Shown here piece by piece: positions 11,201-21,805 of a DNA stretch of 64,000 nucleotides. The position numbers were made by a program, and so were the translations under genes. The notes below the pieces were generated by a model. That model was not told the origin of the DNA, searched no databases, and worked only from the letters and a program-made list of their open reading frames with translations. This DNA comes from Strongylocentrotus purpuratus (Eukaryota; Echinodermata; Echinoidea; Camarodonta; Strongylocentrotidae): NCBI RefSeq assembly GCF_000002235.5, contig NW_022145601.1:5454322-5518321 (forward strand), written 5' to 3'. Position 1 is the stretch's first letter. Each line of letters opens with the position of its first letter.

Positions 11201-14200
11201 CGCATGGATACGGGTTCAACTGCTGGATGCGAATCTGCACAGCCTCTGGGATGGGAGGTCTCTTTAGATTCGTGTTGGTAATGACACGACGCCGCTTAGA
11301 ACCACGTCTTGGTTCCTGGATGGGCTTGGATGGCTGAGGGGCTGCCTCCGTAGAAGATGACGACAATGATGACGACAACGATGAAGACTTCTTGGAGTAG
11401 CGAGCTTTGTGGTTGATACTAACAGTGCTTTTTGGGAGATCCAAGCTACCAACAGATGCCTTTCTAGCTAAAATTCCAAGCTACGTATAAAAAAAAAAAA
11501 GGAAAAGAGGTTTATCTTGATGCACAACTGACCCTATATTATACCAACAGTGTTGTAGGGGAAATGGCATAGAGTACCAAAGCTGTGACGTCATAAAAAT
11601 CTATTTTTAGAATTTCTCAATTTTTTATTCACATTCCGAAAGAACATCAAAAATAATGTCCAAATGTCGAAAACCAATTGAATATGTTAAGTATTGGCTG
11701 AGATATGACCATCTGAATAAATATACTCCCTATAGGAACTCAGTGTTACATGTATATGCTCTGGCTCCTAATGGTTAGGAGCCAGAGCATATTACACTGA
11801 GTTCCCATAGGACATATATTCATTCAGATGGTCATATCTCAGCCAATACTTAACATATTCAATTGGTTTTCGACATTTGGACATTATTTTTGATGTTCTT
11901 TCGGAATGTGAAAAAAAAATTGAGAAATTCTAAAAAATAGATTTTTGATGACGTCACACTTCACCACTCTATTGCTGCTTCAAATAAAGTAACCCCTCCA
12001 AATAACAAAAGAAGAAAATGATCTTTATCAAGAAAAACCAGTATTATTAAAGTGTAATTGTTTGCATCTATAATATTGCAGTTTGTTGTAGACACTCTCA
12101 GTCATTGATAAAAGTTAAAAGCCTTCGTCATGAAATAAACTATGGTCAAAGCATGGCATGATCATCCTACCTTGTCATAGCCATAACAAAAGTTTAACAC
12201 AGAAATTGTTTAAAAACAAGATCCAGATAGAACGCTCAACATTATTCCAGAGTGTTATAATAAGAGTCTAAATGTTGATTTCCATTAAGATTTGAAAGGA
12301 AAAGTGCAATATGGCTTTTATCCAAGTTTTTCCTCATAAATGATATAAATGTACACAACGTACCATTAATCAAATTAATGTTTTCTTACATTAATTTTTT
12401 TTCTTCAATGATTTTAAAACAGAAATAGCAACATACTTTTTGTGTAAGGTCCAACACAAGTTTAGATAGACTCCTGGGATGCTTCACCTTTTCTGCAGAA
12501 TTCTCCTTGTTTGAAGGTTTCAAATCTCCACCTAATATCAAATAACAAAACAACAAATAAATGAATTTGATGGATTGGCAAATTATGCCAGCAAGGTTAA
12601 TATTCCAAGATTTCTTAAATATCTTTATGAAAATGTATGTACCTATGCAATGGATATTGCGAGCTGTCATGTGTAATTACTGTAATAATAAGTAGCATTC
12701 ACTTCATAATATGTAAATTAATGTTATCACTTGTTGTAATGTCAGACAAGCATCACACAAGATTTGTGGTCATTAAAGCTAACTATTAAGAAAGACTAAT
12801 GTATGGAATGCAGTTAATATATACATTGGTGACAGGTAAATTACTCTCCAGCTGTAGCAACCAGTTCTAAAGTATGTGAATATTTATCCCTAGTCTTCAC
12901 GTGGCTTTAACAAAAGACTAGCCAAGTTCTCAAATAAAATTGTATTTGCTTGTAAGTGATTGAATGTCAGAAGTCAGCTATTTGACCTTATTGATGCTAT
13001 GCCTGGAAAATCTGACCACAAGGGCCTTAATTCACAAAGGAGGTTTGTGAACAAACATCCTTTGTGAATTAGGGCCTACGAGTCTGCCACAAGCATACAT
13101 GGGTTGTTAAAAAGCAATGATTATGCACAAGGTATGTATACAATTTACATTCGCTGTGAACAGCATTAGTTATAAAAGAAAGGGTCGCATACATCACTTG
13201 TTGCTATGTTTGGTAAACTTTGAACAAGAAAAGGGGGGTCATTGAGAGCTACCATTGTGAAACAGGTGTGCAATATGTTTGCAAAGATGTTAAGGGTCTG
13301 TCTGGTAAAGGTCAAACATCTCATACACAAATTCAAGACAAGTCAGGACAAGAGAGACCCCCCCCCCCTCCTCCATCCCTTCTAAGAGAAAGGCTGTTGC
13401 AAGGGTCAAAATTTGTGTGCATGTTGACGAACCATATTATTTAGCAATTCCTAAAAAATCTGATGTCTTTGCACATAAACAAGTTGTTGCTCCATTGAAA
13501 GAACAATACATGTATCAAAGTGGAAGTTCAAAGGCTTTTTATAAACAAAAGTGATTTGCTGTTGTGTTGTTGTGTTGTTGTTGTTGTTGTTGTTGTGTTT
13601 TTTTGGGGGGGGGGAGTCTTTGTTTTCATTATCAATTCTGTTGGTTTAGTTAATGAGCAAGTCCAAGTTAACCTGTCCACATACAATGTACCATGTATAA
13701 ACCAAACACAACTAATATTCTGGTTTATCTGAAGGTAATAGTCCTGTAACAGCTTGGATTGGACACAGTATCAAGTACATGTTGCTTTCAAAATGGATCT
13801 ATGTTTATAATTCCACACCAAAGGGACACACATGACCAAATACAGTGGAACCTTCAACCTCATTATAAAGAGTTCTGATATAACGAGGTATCTGTTGTAA
13901 CAAGGTGGCTTTGCTAGTTCCAGCTCTTTATATTCTTTTGATTTTTTACCCGATATAACAAGAACATTTCTATAACAAGGTTCTACTGTTCCTTGGACTT
14001 ACTTGCTCGAACGTGGAAAATCATTAAGTTCAACTTACTAGGAGTATTTGTTCCCGACAGGGTGTCCTTCTCTGCTGCAACACCAGGTTCAGATCTGACT
14101 TTTATGTCAGTTTTAGCAGGCCAAAGATTTGCAGCATCACTTGAAGAACTAGTCTGGGGTTGATGATCCTCCGAAGTGGCAGATGAATTAATAGCAGTAA

Positions 14201-17200
14201 CTGCTAAGTCTCCTGCTTCAAATACCTCTGAAAGTTCTGTGGTGGTTGTTCCTGCCTTGACAGATGGTGATCCCTTCCTGTCAGCATGAACCTTGGTTTC
14301 ACAAGGTACAGAATCATCGCTTGAAGGAGCGGAGCCTCTGGCAGGAACAAGATCCTCAACTTCACCCAGAACTGCTCCGACATTTCCAAAACTTTCTTCC
14401 TCCAATGGAGGATTTCCACCGCTTGTCATCAAACCTTCTTCCAATGAACCTTGATCCATTACACATGTAACCGAGCTTGAGGACTCTGCACCATATGCAG
14501 GTGTATTTGCTTTAGATGCAATGAAACTGTCAAGGGATGTGTTGACACTGTTCTCTGTAAAGGCATTGTCTTCGAGTGGACTCTCCACTGGATCACATGT
14601 AGTCGCATCTTTGAAGAGTTCATCCTCAGATGGTGAACCCTCATGAACCATAGTCTGCTTGACAGGGTCTAACATTTCTTCGGAAGCATCATGCTCTGCA
14701 TTCCGCTCTGCTTCGTCAAGTTCATCTGATGTTAGATCTTCTGCAGCATTGAGGCTTGTGTCTGCATCGCAGTATGAATTGACCTCATCTGAAGTTTGAG
14801 AGTTATCATGTTTGACATCGTCTTCTGATAAGTCTACTGCAGGATCACCTGGGGAAGCAGAGACTTCTGATAAGTCTACTGCAGGATCACCTGGGGAAGC
14901 AGAGACATCTTCTTGAGCATCTTGTTCTTGGGCAGGATATTTGGGAGGACATTTCATCAGATCACAAGCTTCCATATCTATGACAAGTTCATCAGATGTT
15001 GAATCCTCATGAACCACAGTCAACTTGACAGAGTCCCACTTTTCTTCGGAAGCATCACTTCTGGATGTAGTGGTATTAATTCCTGCAGGGTCATTCCCTG
15101 CGAGAGAACACTCTTTCTGTTCACATGTTATCTCATCACTACAGAGCCCATCTGATGTCGAGTCTCTAAGTTCATTATTCTCCTGTGAAGAGTCTGTTCC
15201 TGCTACTACTACAGCATCATTTTCTAAAGCATCCATTGCATGGAGTGGACTTTCCACCTCACCACATGCATTCACATCTATGACATGTACTGAATCCCCA
15301 TCCTCTACACTCTGCTCTGCTTCATCAAGTTCATCTGATTTGAGATCTTCTGCAGCATTGAGGCTTGTGTCTGCATCACAGCATGAATTGAGCTCATCTG
15401 AAGCTTGATAGTTATCCAGTTTGACATCGTCTTCTGCTGAGTCTACTGCAGGATCACCTTGGGAAGCAGAGGTTTCTTCTGGAACATCTTGTTCTTGGGG
15501 AGGATATTTCATTAGATCATATGCTTCCATGTCTATGACAAGTTCATCTGATGATGAATCATTACAATCAACACTCCACCCTGGTGGGTCTAGACTTACA
15601 TCTTCACTATCCCTTAGGGAACCGCTGGTATTTTCTGAAACATTTTGGTCTTGGAGAGGTTGGTCCATCTGATCACATGGTTCCATGTCTATGACAAGTT
15701 CATCTGATGATGAGTCGTTACGTCCTACATCCTGCTTTGATGTGGCGAGAAGCCTCTCTGATAACTTGTGATCATCACAATCATTGGATATGGTCGAGAC
15801 ATTTTCACAGATGATGTCCAATTTAATATCATCACAGATCATGTCCAATTCAATATCATTACAGTCTAGTTCCATGTCTGCATCAGGTGTTGTGTTCATA
15901 TCAACAGGATCATTGGACTTTTCCTCTGTACTATCTGATACACCCTGGCTCTCTGAAAGACTATCTCTGACTGATGGAGTATGCAGAAGTGTAACATTTT
16001 CCAATGCAATGGGCAAGACTTGGTTAACAGATGTCGCTGGGGCATCGATTTGGAGGCTCTTAGGACTACCCTTTTCAGACCCCTTCTTTGAAAGGTCAGG
16101 GGTCCCGTTCATAAAATCCTTGGAACTGGGAGTGCTTGGAGCTACTGTGGACATAAGTATCACTTCATCGGTTTCACTACAACAGTCAAAGTCAACCACT
16201 TTAGGTGAATCCTTTTTCTTTGTTGCCTTTGAAGATGTAGGGTTAGTTGGGCTGCTTGCAGAGGGTTTAAAAGCACCAGCTGATATTCCCTTTCCCACCG
16301 ACTGATCCTTCGATACTTTGTTTCCAGGAGATTCCTTCCTTGTTTTCTTGGGCGGCAATGAGGAAACCACTATCTCCTCATCATCACTTATATCAAGCTC
16401 TGAGACTTCACTAGTTTCTGCATTTTTAACAACCTGTGGAGAAGGGCTTTCAGGTTTACTTAAAGAGTGGGTAATTACTGTGGAATCCTCTGGACTTGCA
16501 GTCATATTAGGCTCAGTTTCCTCTGTATCACTGCAACTGACCACTATCTCCTCATCATCTCTTAAATCAAGCTCTGAGACTTCACTCGTTTCTGCATTTT
16601 TCACAACCTTTGAAGAAGGGCTTTCAAGTTTGCTTGAAGAGTGGGTACTTACTGAGGAATCCTCTTGACTTGCAGTCATTTTAGGCTCAATTTCCTCTGT
16701 ATCACTGCAACTGACTTCATCTACTACCATGTATGGTGAGCAGATGTCATAATAAGGAGAGTCTATGTTCTCATACAAATCTTGGCACTCTGTGGCTGGC
16801 TTTTCACTAATTTCCTTCTCCTCCTCCTCCTTCCCACAACTGCTTTTAGTTCTCTTCATCAATTCCTCAGAAATCTTGTCAACTTCTAATGGGGTCTCCC
16901 CCGAATCCGCTCCAGTCCTCTCGACATCTTCTGTACTTCTCTCTCGTTCCACAGGCCCTTTGTTAGCTTCACAGTTTTCCACAAAATCAGCAGGACTTTT
17001 CTCAGCTTCTTCCATGAACTCCATTAATACTACCGGAGTCTCTTCAAATTCTTCCTCGCTTTCCATCAAATTATCCGAAGCGTTCTGATATTTTTCTTTG
17101 TTAACTTCCATGTCTTCTAGCTCATCAGCAGAAGTCTGTTCTACTTCTGTCATGGTTTCAGCCTCTTCTTCCGGAGACTTCTCCTTGTCTTCTGTGTTTT

Positions 17201-20200
17201 CCATCGCATATCCTGATATCTTCTCATTTTCTTTACTTTCCTTCACAACTGCTGAAAAAGTCTCCTCAATCCCTTCCACTTCTCCTGACAAATCTGCTGG
17301 AACCTTCTCAAGATCAACAGAAGAACTCACTTCACAACTGTCATCCTCAAATATACTCTCTGTATTTCCTCTGTTGGGGTCCTCATTGCTTGCCAGAGTG
17401 TCTTGAGATGAAGAAGGTGTTGATTCTCCATCTGGTGACGCTGGCCTCTCCATGAACGGTATATCCTTGGTGGACTTCTCAGCTGAGGAAGCAATTGAAC
17501 TCCATAACTTGTTTGATTCCTGATCTTGTAAGGATGAACCATCAATGAAGGGTATCTCTTTGAGCGATGTCTCTGTTGGCGATGCTATTGAACTCCATAC
17601 CTTATTCGATGTCTCCACTGAGGAGGCAATCGAACTCCAGATGGATTTCTCCGCTGCCTTTGGCACACTGGATAATTTCACAGACACATTGGCATTAATA
17701 TCAGTCTTGTCATCTATACACAGTGGGTTGCTGTCTTTGTTTTCCTTATGTCGACGGGTGGAGTTCATCTTGCTAGAAACAGTAACCTCTCTCCGGTCAG
17801 AGTAAGAAGACAGATTAATCTTTATCAAATTGACAGACAGTTCCCTTTTGAATAGAAAGTTGCCACTGTAAGGATCCCAGATTTTGTCATCTGAAATAAC
17901 AGGGTCACATCTTTTTCCAACTTCTTTGCCAGAATTCATTTCTTCACTGTTCTTTCCTTGCAACAAACGCTTTGTTATTCTGATGTCTATTTCACAAGAG
18001 TTCTTGTCTGGAGAATCTGGAGACAAGGGACGTCTCTTATGACGATGGTTCTGCAGAGCGCTTATTTCCTCTACTGTGGAAGAAACGACGGATGACTGAC
18101 TGGTTGATGTAGAACTTACATCACATTTTACTGGTGATACAGGTAGGTTTTTCTTATTATCTTGATGCACCTGACTTGAAGACTTCAACGGAATTCTTGT
18201 CAGGTTTCTCCCATCTGTCATTCTATTTGCACAATCTGCAAGAGCACTGTGCTGTCTTTTCCTTGAAAGAACTGGAATGGACTTGCTATTTCCCAAGGCA
18301 TCTGTCATGTCCTTCTTTTTCTTTGTTAATTTGTGAGTTCTCTTATTTTGATCATCTTGGAAGTCTTCTGCATCTGAAGAATCAGACAGACTGATGTTGG
18401 CCTTTCCTTGTGGCAATGAGAGAGCAGAAAAGAGGCCTGTACGCCCGGTGGAAGTTCTAGCTGGCATCTTGCACTTTAATTTGGATTTCTCTTCACACCC
18501 ACCACTTTCTTTAAGCACATTCCCAGTCTTTGCCTCATTCATTAAAGGATTTGGTTTCTGAGAAAGAAGCATTTTGATTTTCTTTCCTTTTCTGGAACTA
18601 TCTTTGCATTTCTTTTTGTGAATGGAGGATGAGGATACCTCTACTACAGGTCGACAATGATTTAGGTTCCTTAAATTCTTCTCAGCTGCTCTATGATGCT
18701 CATTAACCAGAGAACCAAGGACCTCTGGGACTTTTCTTCTGGTGACGGGACCTTTTATTTGTCTTTCATGTTTCCTCTCTACTTCAACTGTCCTATTAAT
18801 ACTAACTGGAGTGGAGGTGACTCCTCTTTGTCGTGTCCCTTCTGGTTCTATCGCTCTTTGGTAGCCAACCTGACTGATATTGCTGGTTGCATCCATTTTC
18901 TTTGGTACAACAGTGTTCTTTACTTTGTGGGTGAGTTGATTTTGTTTCAGAAGACACTCCGATTGCAGCAAAGACCTCTTCTTCTCGGATACTTTCTTGG
19001 CGGTGTTTATGCCACCTTGTGTAGCTTTCAATCCTCCACGCTCACGAGAATCTGCTACTTTATCTCTTCTTTCAATGCCCCTTAGAACAGGTTTAACAAC
19101 AAGAAAATTTTGGGAATCTGCCTCTTTCAGTATTTTCTTTTCAGATCTAGATACAAGTTTCTTTCTCATAGACTTCCGTGTGTCCACTTCTTTCACTATT
19201 CTGGTCATGCTACCCTGCGCTGGTTTCCTTCTGATATACTGATGTGACTCTGCTTCTTTTCTTTCTCTGTGAATGGAATCCTTTTGAAGTTTTGTGGCAC
19301 TGCTCTCCTGGGGATTTCCTATTTTATGTTTTATCCCGACATCTCCTGGTGAAGATCTTGTCCTTTTATGTTCCACAGAGTCTGCCACCTTGTCTTTTCT
19401 CTTGATACAGCCCTGCATGGGTTCAAGTCTTTGCATCACCTCTGATCCATTCACCATACCAACATCACCACCGTCCTTGAAATTCACTCTCATTCGCCCT
19501 CTCGTCTCCGCTGATTCCACTGTCCGATTAAAACATCCTTCCGCAGATCTTGCATCACTATGTTGCCTTGTATCTTGCTTTCTGAGTATTCCTCTGATGT
19601 GTCCCTTCCTTGCTTGTACCCTATCTTTTCTCCTATCTTCCGCTCCTTTCACATGTTCCTGAACATCTCGGTTTTTATGAGCATTTCCATAAGTACAGTC
19701 TAATTGCTTTGACAAAGAACCGGTCTTTGCTTTGTGCGCATGGGGCATAGAGGAGCTCAATCCTTTACTTAGGGATGCTGTCTTCACTTTCTGTGGACTG
19801 ATGTATGGTTTGGCCTTCACTCGGTTCTGCTGTTGATGGAACCACATCCAAACATGGGCTGACATCACTTGCAGCTGAGATGAGATATGATCTACTTGAT
19901 TCCTGCTAGGTGTGGGATTGATGTCAAACCAGACCTGGCAATGGAACAAGAAAAAGATATCAATCTGTTTAACAAATATCATATAAAAAGTAGATAAAGG
20001 TGACTCAATCTCCAGTTATGACAAATATCAGACATGTAAAGGACAATAATACCACTACATTTTGCACCCCTAATAATGTAATGAGTTCACCTTTTACTTC
20101 TTGCGTAAGTGTGGTTGGAAACTCATTGAACTGAATTGAACTGAATTGAATTGAATTGAATTTATCGATAGATTTGTAAGTTTTCATACAACAGAAATTA

Positions 20201-21742
20201 TATTTCCATTGATTGAACAATAAAAATGAATGAAGATCATGTCAAAGCAGAATAACAGAAGAACGTTTGAAGTCGAATGAATATTGATGAAAGAATACAA
20301 AATTGAGGTTTTCTGCGTACAACAGAAAACCCCAAATTATGTATCATTTTATCAATATTTTTCTTTAAACACTTTTTTTTGGGGGGGGGGGGGAGGAAGG
20401 GGGGGGTGAATCTTTGCAGAAGTGTGTCTTAAAGGTACTATGTCCCATTTGCAGGCCAAAAAAATGAAAAAGGTAAATTCCAACTGCATTTGAAAGATAA
20501 TACTAATTTAGAACTTCCCTAAAAATGGTGGGGCTTGAAAATGTCTTCAAGTGGGAAAATAACGACTATTAGTTGTCAAATCGACTTTAGGGCTGTAGAG
20601 CCCAAAAGTAATAGTCTTGATTTTCAGACAATTGTACCGAATGGTCATACGTTTTATGCTGCGCGCAGATTCAATCAGTTTAATCTTTGCCATCACAAGA
20701 AGTGAGTTATTGATATAGACAAATGCTCATGTACCCTTTACAATTCTTTTCATGTATGTTATTACCAAAGAAGAAAAAAAGCCAGTCAGTCACTCAATAG
20801 TGTCTGACAGTGAAGTCTAGCAAGTAAATGGGTTTCCTCGCATAATTTGAATATGAGGACCCTGCTAACATTTAAATTTCACAGATAGGACATACATGAC
20901 ATTCATAATTCATGCAAAGTTCTACAGCATTTGAGGTTGGCTGCAAAAGGGACATAGTACCTTTAAAGACACCCTCTTTTCACATCATGATACCATTAAC
21001 ATTACAAGTGAAATTGTGCCAACAAAATTAGGGCGAATTTAGGGCTCCCAACACTTTAGAGGGCTTTAAGACTTACATGTATCAGAGTATAACGGGTTAC
21101 ACTTTTTTAAAACATTCCTTCCAGCTTTTATTCTTATGTTTAGTTTTGTTTACTCCCTGTTCCTTTCAGTTCTCAGAAAATGTATAACTCATTTGTCAAA
21201 ATGACCATCTTGACTTCTTCCCTCATTTTAGATTCTACAGCTTTAAAGGCCAAATAAAACACATTTTTTTGTTTCTAGTGCCTCATAATTTTTCACGCTC
21301 TCTCCTATTTCCCTCAGTTACTTGACATTTTTGTTGGACATAAAATGTAGAATCAGATCAAATGTAAGCATTGAAGGTACAACATTATTCAATGTGTAAG
21401 AAAATATGAAAATGTCAGTTAAAATTAAACCAACAACATTCTATCTCTAGAGAACCACCAATTGTTATCATAATATCATGGAATTCCCGCTTCTTCATTT
21501 TCAAGGAATCTGGACAAGAAACTGATAATAACTTTAACGACTTAAGATCAAGTTTTGTACACTACATGTACAAGTACATGTACGTGTATCAGGGGGTTCA
21601 GGAAAGATTTATGTCAATTAAATATTAAACCAATCTATTCACTTGTGTCGAGGTGATAGGGATCGAACATACAAATCCACTCGTAAATACTTGCCTTCAA
21701 TCTTTCCACCTGGTCATTATCAAAGTTGGTTTTGGTTGCCAT
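7447..21742 (-). CDS. Large atypical homeodomain protein, 2,725 aa, seven coding exons
   Basis: Complete coding sequence assembled from exons 21742-21695, 19934-14039, 12531-12437, 11480-11108, 10271-9882, 9328-8753 and 8246-7447. Every junction has an AG acceptor, and all donors are GT except the first (GC). Phases run 0,1,0,1,1,1 and total 2,726 codons with the stop. Residues 1-58 align without gaps to a homeodomain: F7, Q11, L15, F19, N22, P25, L37, V44, W47, F48 occupy the consensus core. The DNA-contacting Asn51 is Gln (residue 50). Residues about 60-700 are basic with degenerate repeats; about 840-1970 are acidic and Ser-rich with duplications and SUMO-interacting-like motifs; a KEN motif is at 1990-1992; basic NLS-like stretches follow in exons 4 and 5; the end is Gln/Pro/Ser-rich. 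Probably a nuclear, chromatin- or DNA-associated protein. I do not recognise an orthologue. Confidence 0.85.
8753..9328 (-). CDS. Homeodomain gene exon 6
   Basis: 576-bp exon from acceptor TTCTTCTCTTTTCAG to donor CAAT|GTAAGT, phase 1 to 1. It starts GSFSEKDIREEWMQLLKVME, a short likely helix that may be a conserved C-terminal element. It continues with Ser/Ala/Glu-rich low-complexity sequence (repeated TASAS-type runs). No catalytic motif is visible. Confidence 0.85.
9882..10271 (-). CDS. Homeodomain gene exon 5
   Basis: 390-bp exon from acceptor CAATACTTCCAG to donor GATG|GTGAGA, phase 1 to phase 1. It encodes a Ser/Asn-rich segment and, near its end, a strong bipartite-like nuclear localisation stretch (KQKRSRSKSGKLNK then KSRRRRKSSDD). 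A poly-G run sits immediately upstream of its acceptor, in the intron. Confidence 0.85.
10521..10722. mobile_element. Palindromic MITE, copy 1 (intronic)
   Basis: GAATATGACGGACAAAGAAA and its complement close a 202-bp palindrome whose arms (including CTCAGGTAGACAAAGGAACA and CACTGCTATTATGTAAAA) are almost identical. It lies in the intron between exons 4 and 5. A second copy with the same arms is at 28559-28783. Confidence 0.9.
11000..11077. mobile_element. 78-bp TA-flanked MITE
   Basis: TA-CAGTCTACAAAGACC ... ATAGACAGGTTTGACTG-TA, with arms made of ATAAAGACCACCTGTCT-type units like those at 5588-5740. It inserted 30 bp inside the intron after exon 4, so a run-on frame of that exon briefly reads into it. 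Confidence 0.8.
11108..11480 (-). CDS. Homeodomain gene exon 4
   Basis: Acceptor TTATACGTAG with a T-rich tract, then LGILARKASVGSLDLPKS, a Ser-rich stretch, a basic cluster (PRRGSKRRRV, NLS-like) and the segment IQQLNPYPCDHNWKRNAA. The NPYP there resembles the helix 1-2 turn of homeodomains, but the surrounding core residues do not fit, so I do not call a second homeodomain. Ends AAAG|GTACTC in phase 1. A small TA-flanked MITE begins 30 bp into the following intron. Confidence 0.8.
11569..11972. mobile_element. 404-bp palindromic MITE in intron 3-4
   Basis: ATAGAGTACCAAAGCTGTGA... and its complement frame two arms of about 190 bp that are nearly identical, meeting at CTCTGGCTCC and GGAGCCAGAG around a few loop bases. 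Each arm carries a TGACGTCA-like site. Intronic transcripts would fold into a long hairpin. The superfamily is not clear because I see no confident target duplication. Confidence 0.85.
12437..12531 (-). CDS. Homeodomain gene exon 3
   Basis: 95-bp exon between acceptor TTTGATATTAG and donor AAA|GTATGT. It takes over phase 1 from exon 2 and reads GDLKPSNKENSAEKV...LVLDLTQK, 32 codons in all. It contains a KEN sequence, a degron motif for APC/C in other proteins; whether it works here is unknown. Splice consensus and exact phase fit with both neighbours make it convincing despite its size. Confidence 0.8.
12541..13841 (-). other. Intron between exons 2 and 3
   Basis: Non-coding intron apart from a small palindrome at 13022-13076 (GGGCCTTAATTCACAAAGGA and complement), a poly-C run near 13359 and a GTT/poly-G stretch near 13573-13615. 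I see no further exon. Confidence 0.6.
13022..13076. repeat. 55-bp hairpin repeat
   Basis: GGGCCTTAATTCACAAAGGA and its complement surround a short centre. It looks like a minimal foldback remnant in the intron. Confidence 0.75.
13843..13988. mobile_element. CAGTGGAACC MITE abutting exon 2
   Basis: Terminal repeats CAGTGGAACCTT and GGTTCTACTG with interior GATATAACGAGG/ATATAACAAG steps typical of pogo/Tigger-like non-autonomous elements. It lies directly downstream of the alternative splice donor of exon 2. If that intron were retained, the frame would stop inside the terminal repeat. Confidence 0.7.
14039..19934 (-). CDS. Homeodomain gene giant exon 2 (5,896 bp)
   Basis: Begins after TTGTTCCATTGCCAG and encodes residues 17-1981: homeodomain turn plus helices 2 and 3 (WFDINPTPSR, VWMWFHQQQNRVK), a Lys/Arg-rich region with degenerate repeats carrying KVADS/KEADS-like cores, three WSSIAS motifs (about residues 790-850), then a long Glu/Asp/Ser-rich tract. 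A 58-residue unit is duplicated (about 1090-1205, ending DDEEIVVS each time). A roughly 110-residue block beginning SDELVIDME occurs at about 1478 and again at about 1662, and SDELVIDME also at about 1425. A perfect 42-bp tandem duplication lies at 14823-14906. The exon ends CCTA|GTAAGT (14039); a second GTAAGT donor in the same phase lies 36 bases further (14003). Many antisense open frames here are shadows of biased codon content. Confidence 0.85.
20433..20962. mobile_element. TTAA-type MITE, AGGTACTATGTCCC family (530 bp)
   Basis: Flanked by TTAA on both sides, with terminal inverted repeats AGGTACTATGTCCCATTTGC and AAGGGACATAGTACCT. It sits in the intron between the first two coding exons. 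No coding capacity is seen. Confidence 0.9.
20970..21694 (-). other. Intron 5' part, nothing recognised
   Basis: AT-rich intronic sequence between the mobile element and the GC donor. No additional exon with matching phase was found. Confidence 0.5.
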
Positions 21743-21804
21743 GATGATTTCTAATTAATGTACATGTAGTACTGACTGATCATGTAAAGGATTGGAGAAA
21801 CATT
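21695..21804 (-). CDS. Homeodomain gene exon with start codon
   Basis: Acceptor TTCTACCATGCAG precedes 21804. After 62 untranslated bases the ATG at 21742 begins MATKTNFDNDQVERLK. An in-frame TAA lies five codons before the ATG, so this is the genuine start. The coding part is 48 bases and forms homeodomain helix 1. It ends AAG|GCAAGT, a GC-type donor with otherwise perfect consensus. Using the nearby GTATTT instead would bring an immediate stop in the next exon, so the GC donor is preferred. Confidence 0.85.
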
Positions 21805-21805
21805 C

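Noticed and set aside
11150-11240. Second homeodomain around NPYP in exon 4
   Set aside because: Only the turn motif fits; the hydrophobic core positions and the WF pair are missing.
14204-19662. Many plus-strand open frames of 60-170 codons
   Set aside because: Antisense shadows of the biased Ser/Glu/Asp codons in the giant exon.
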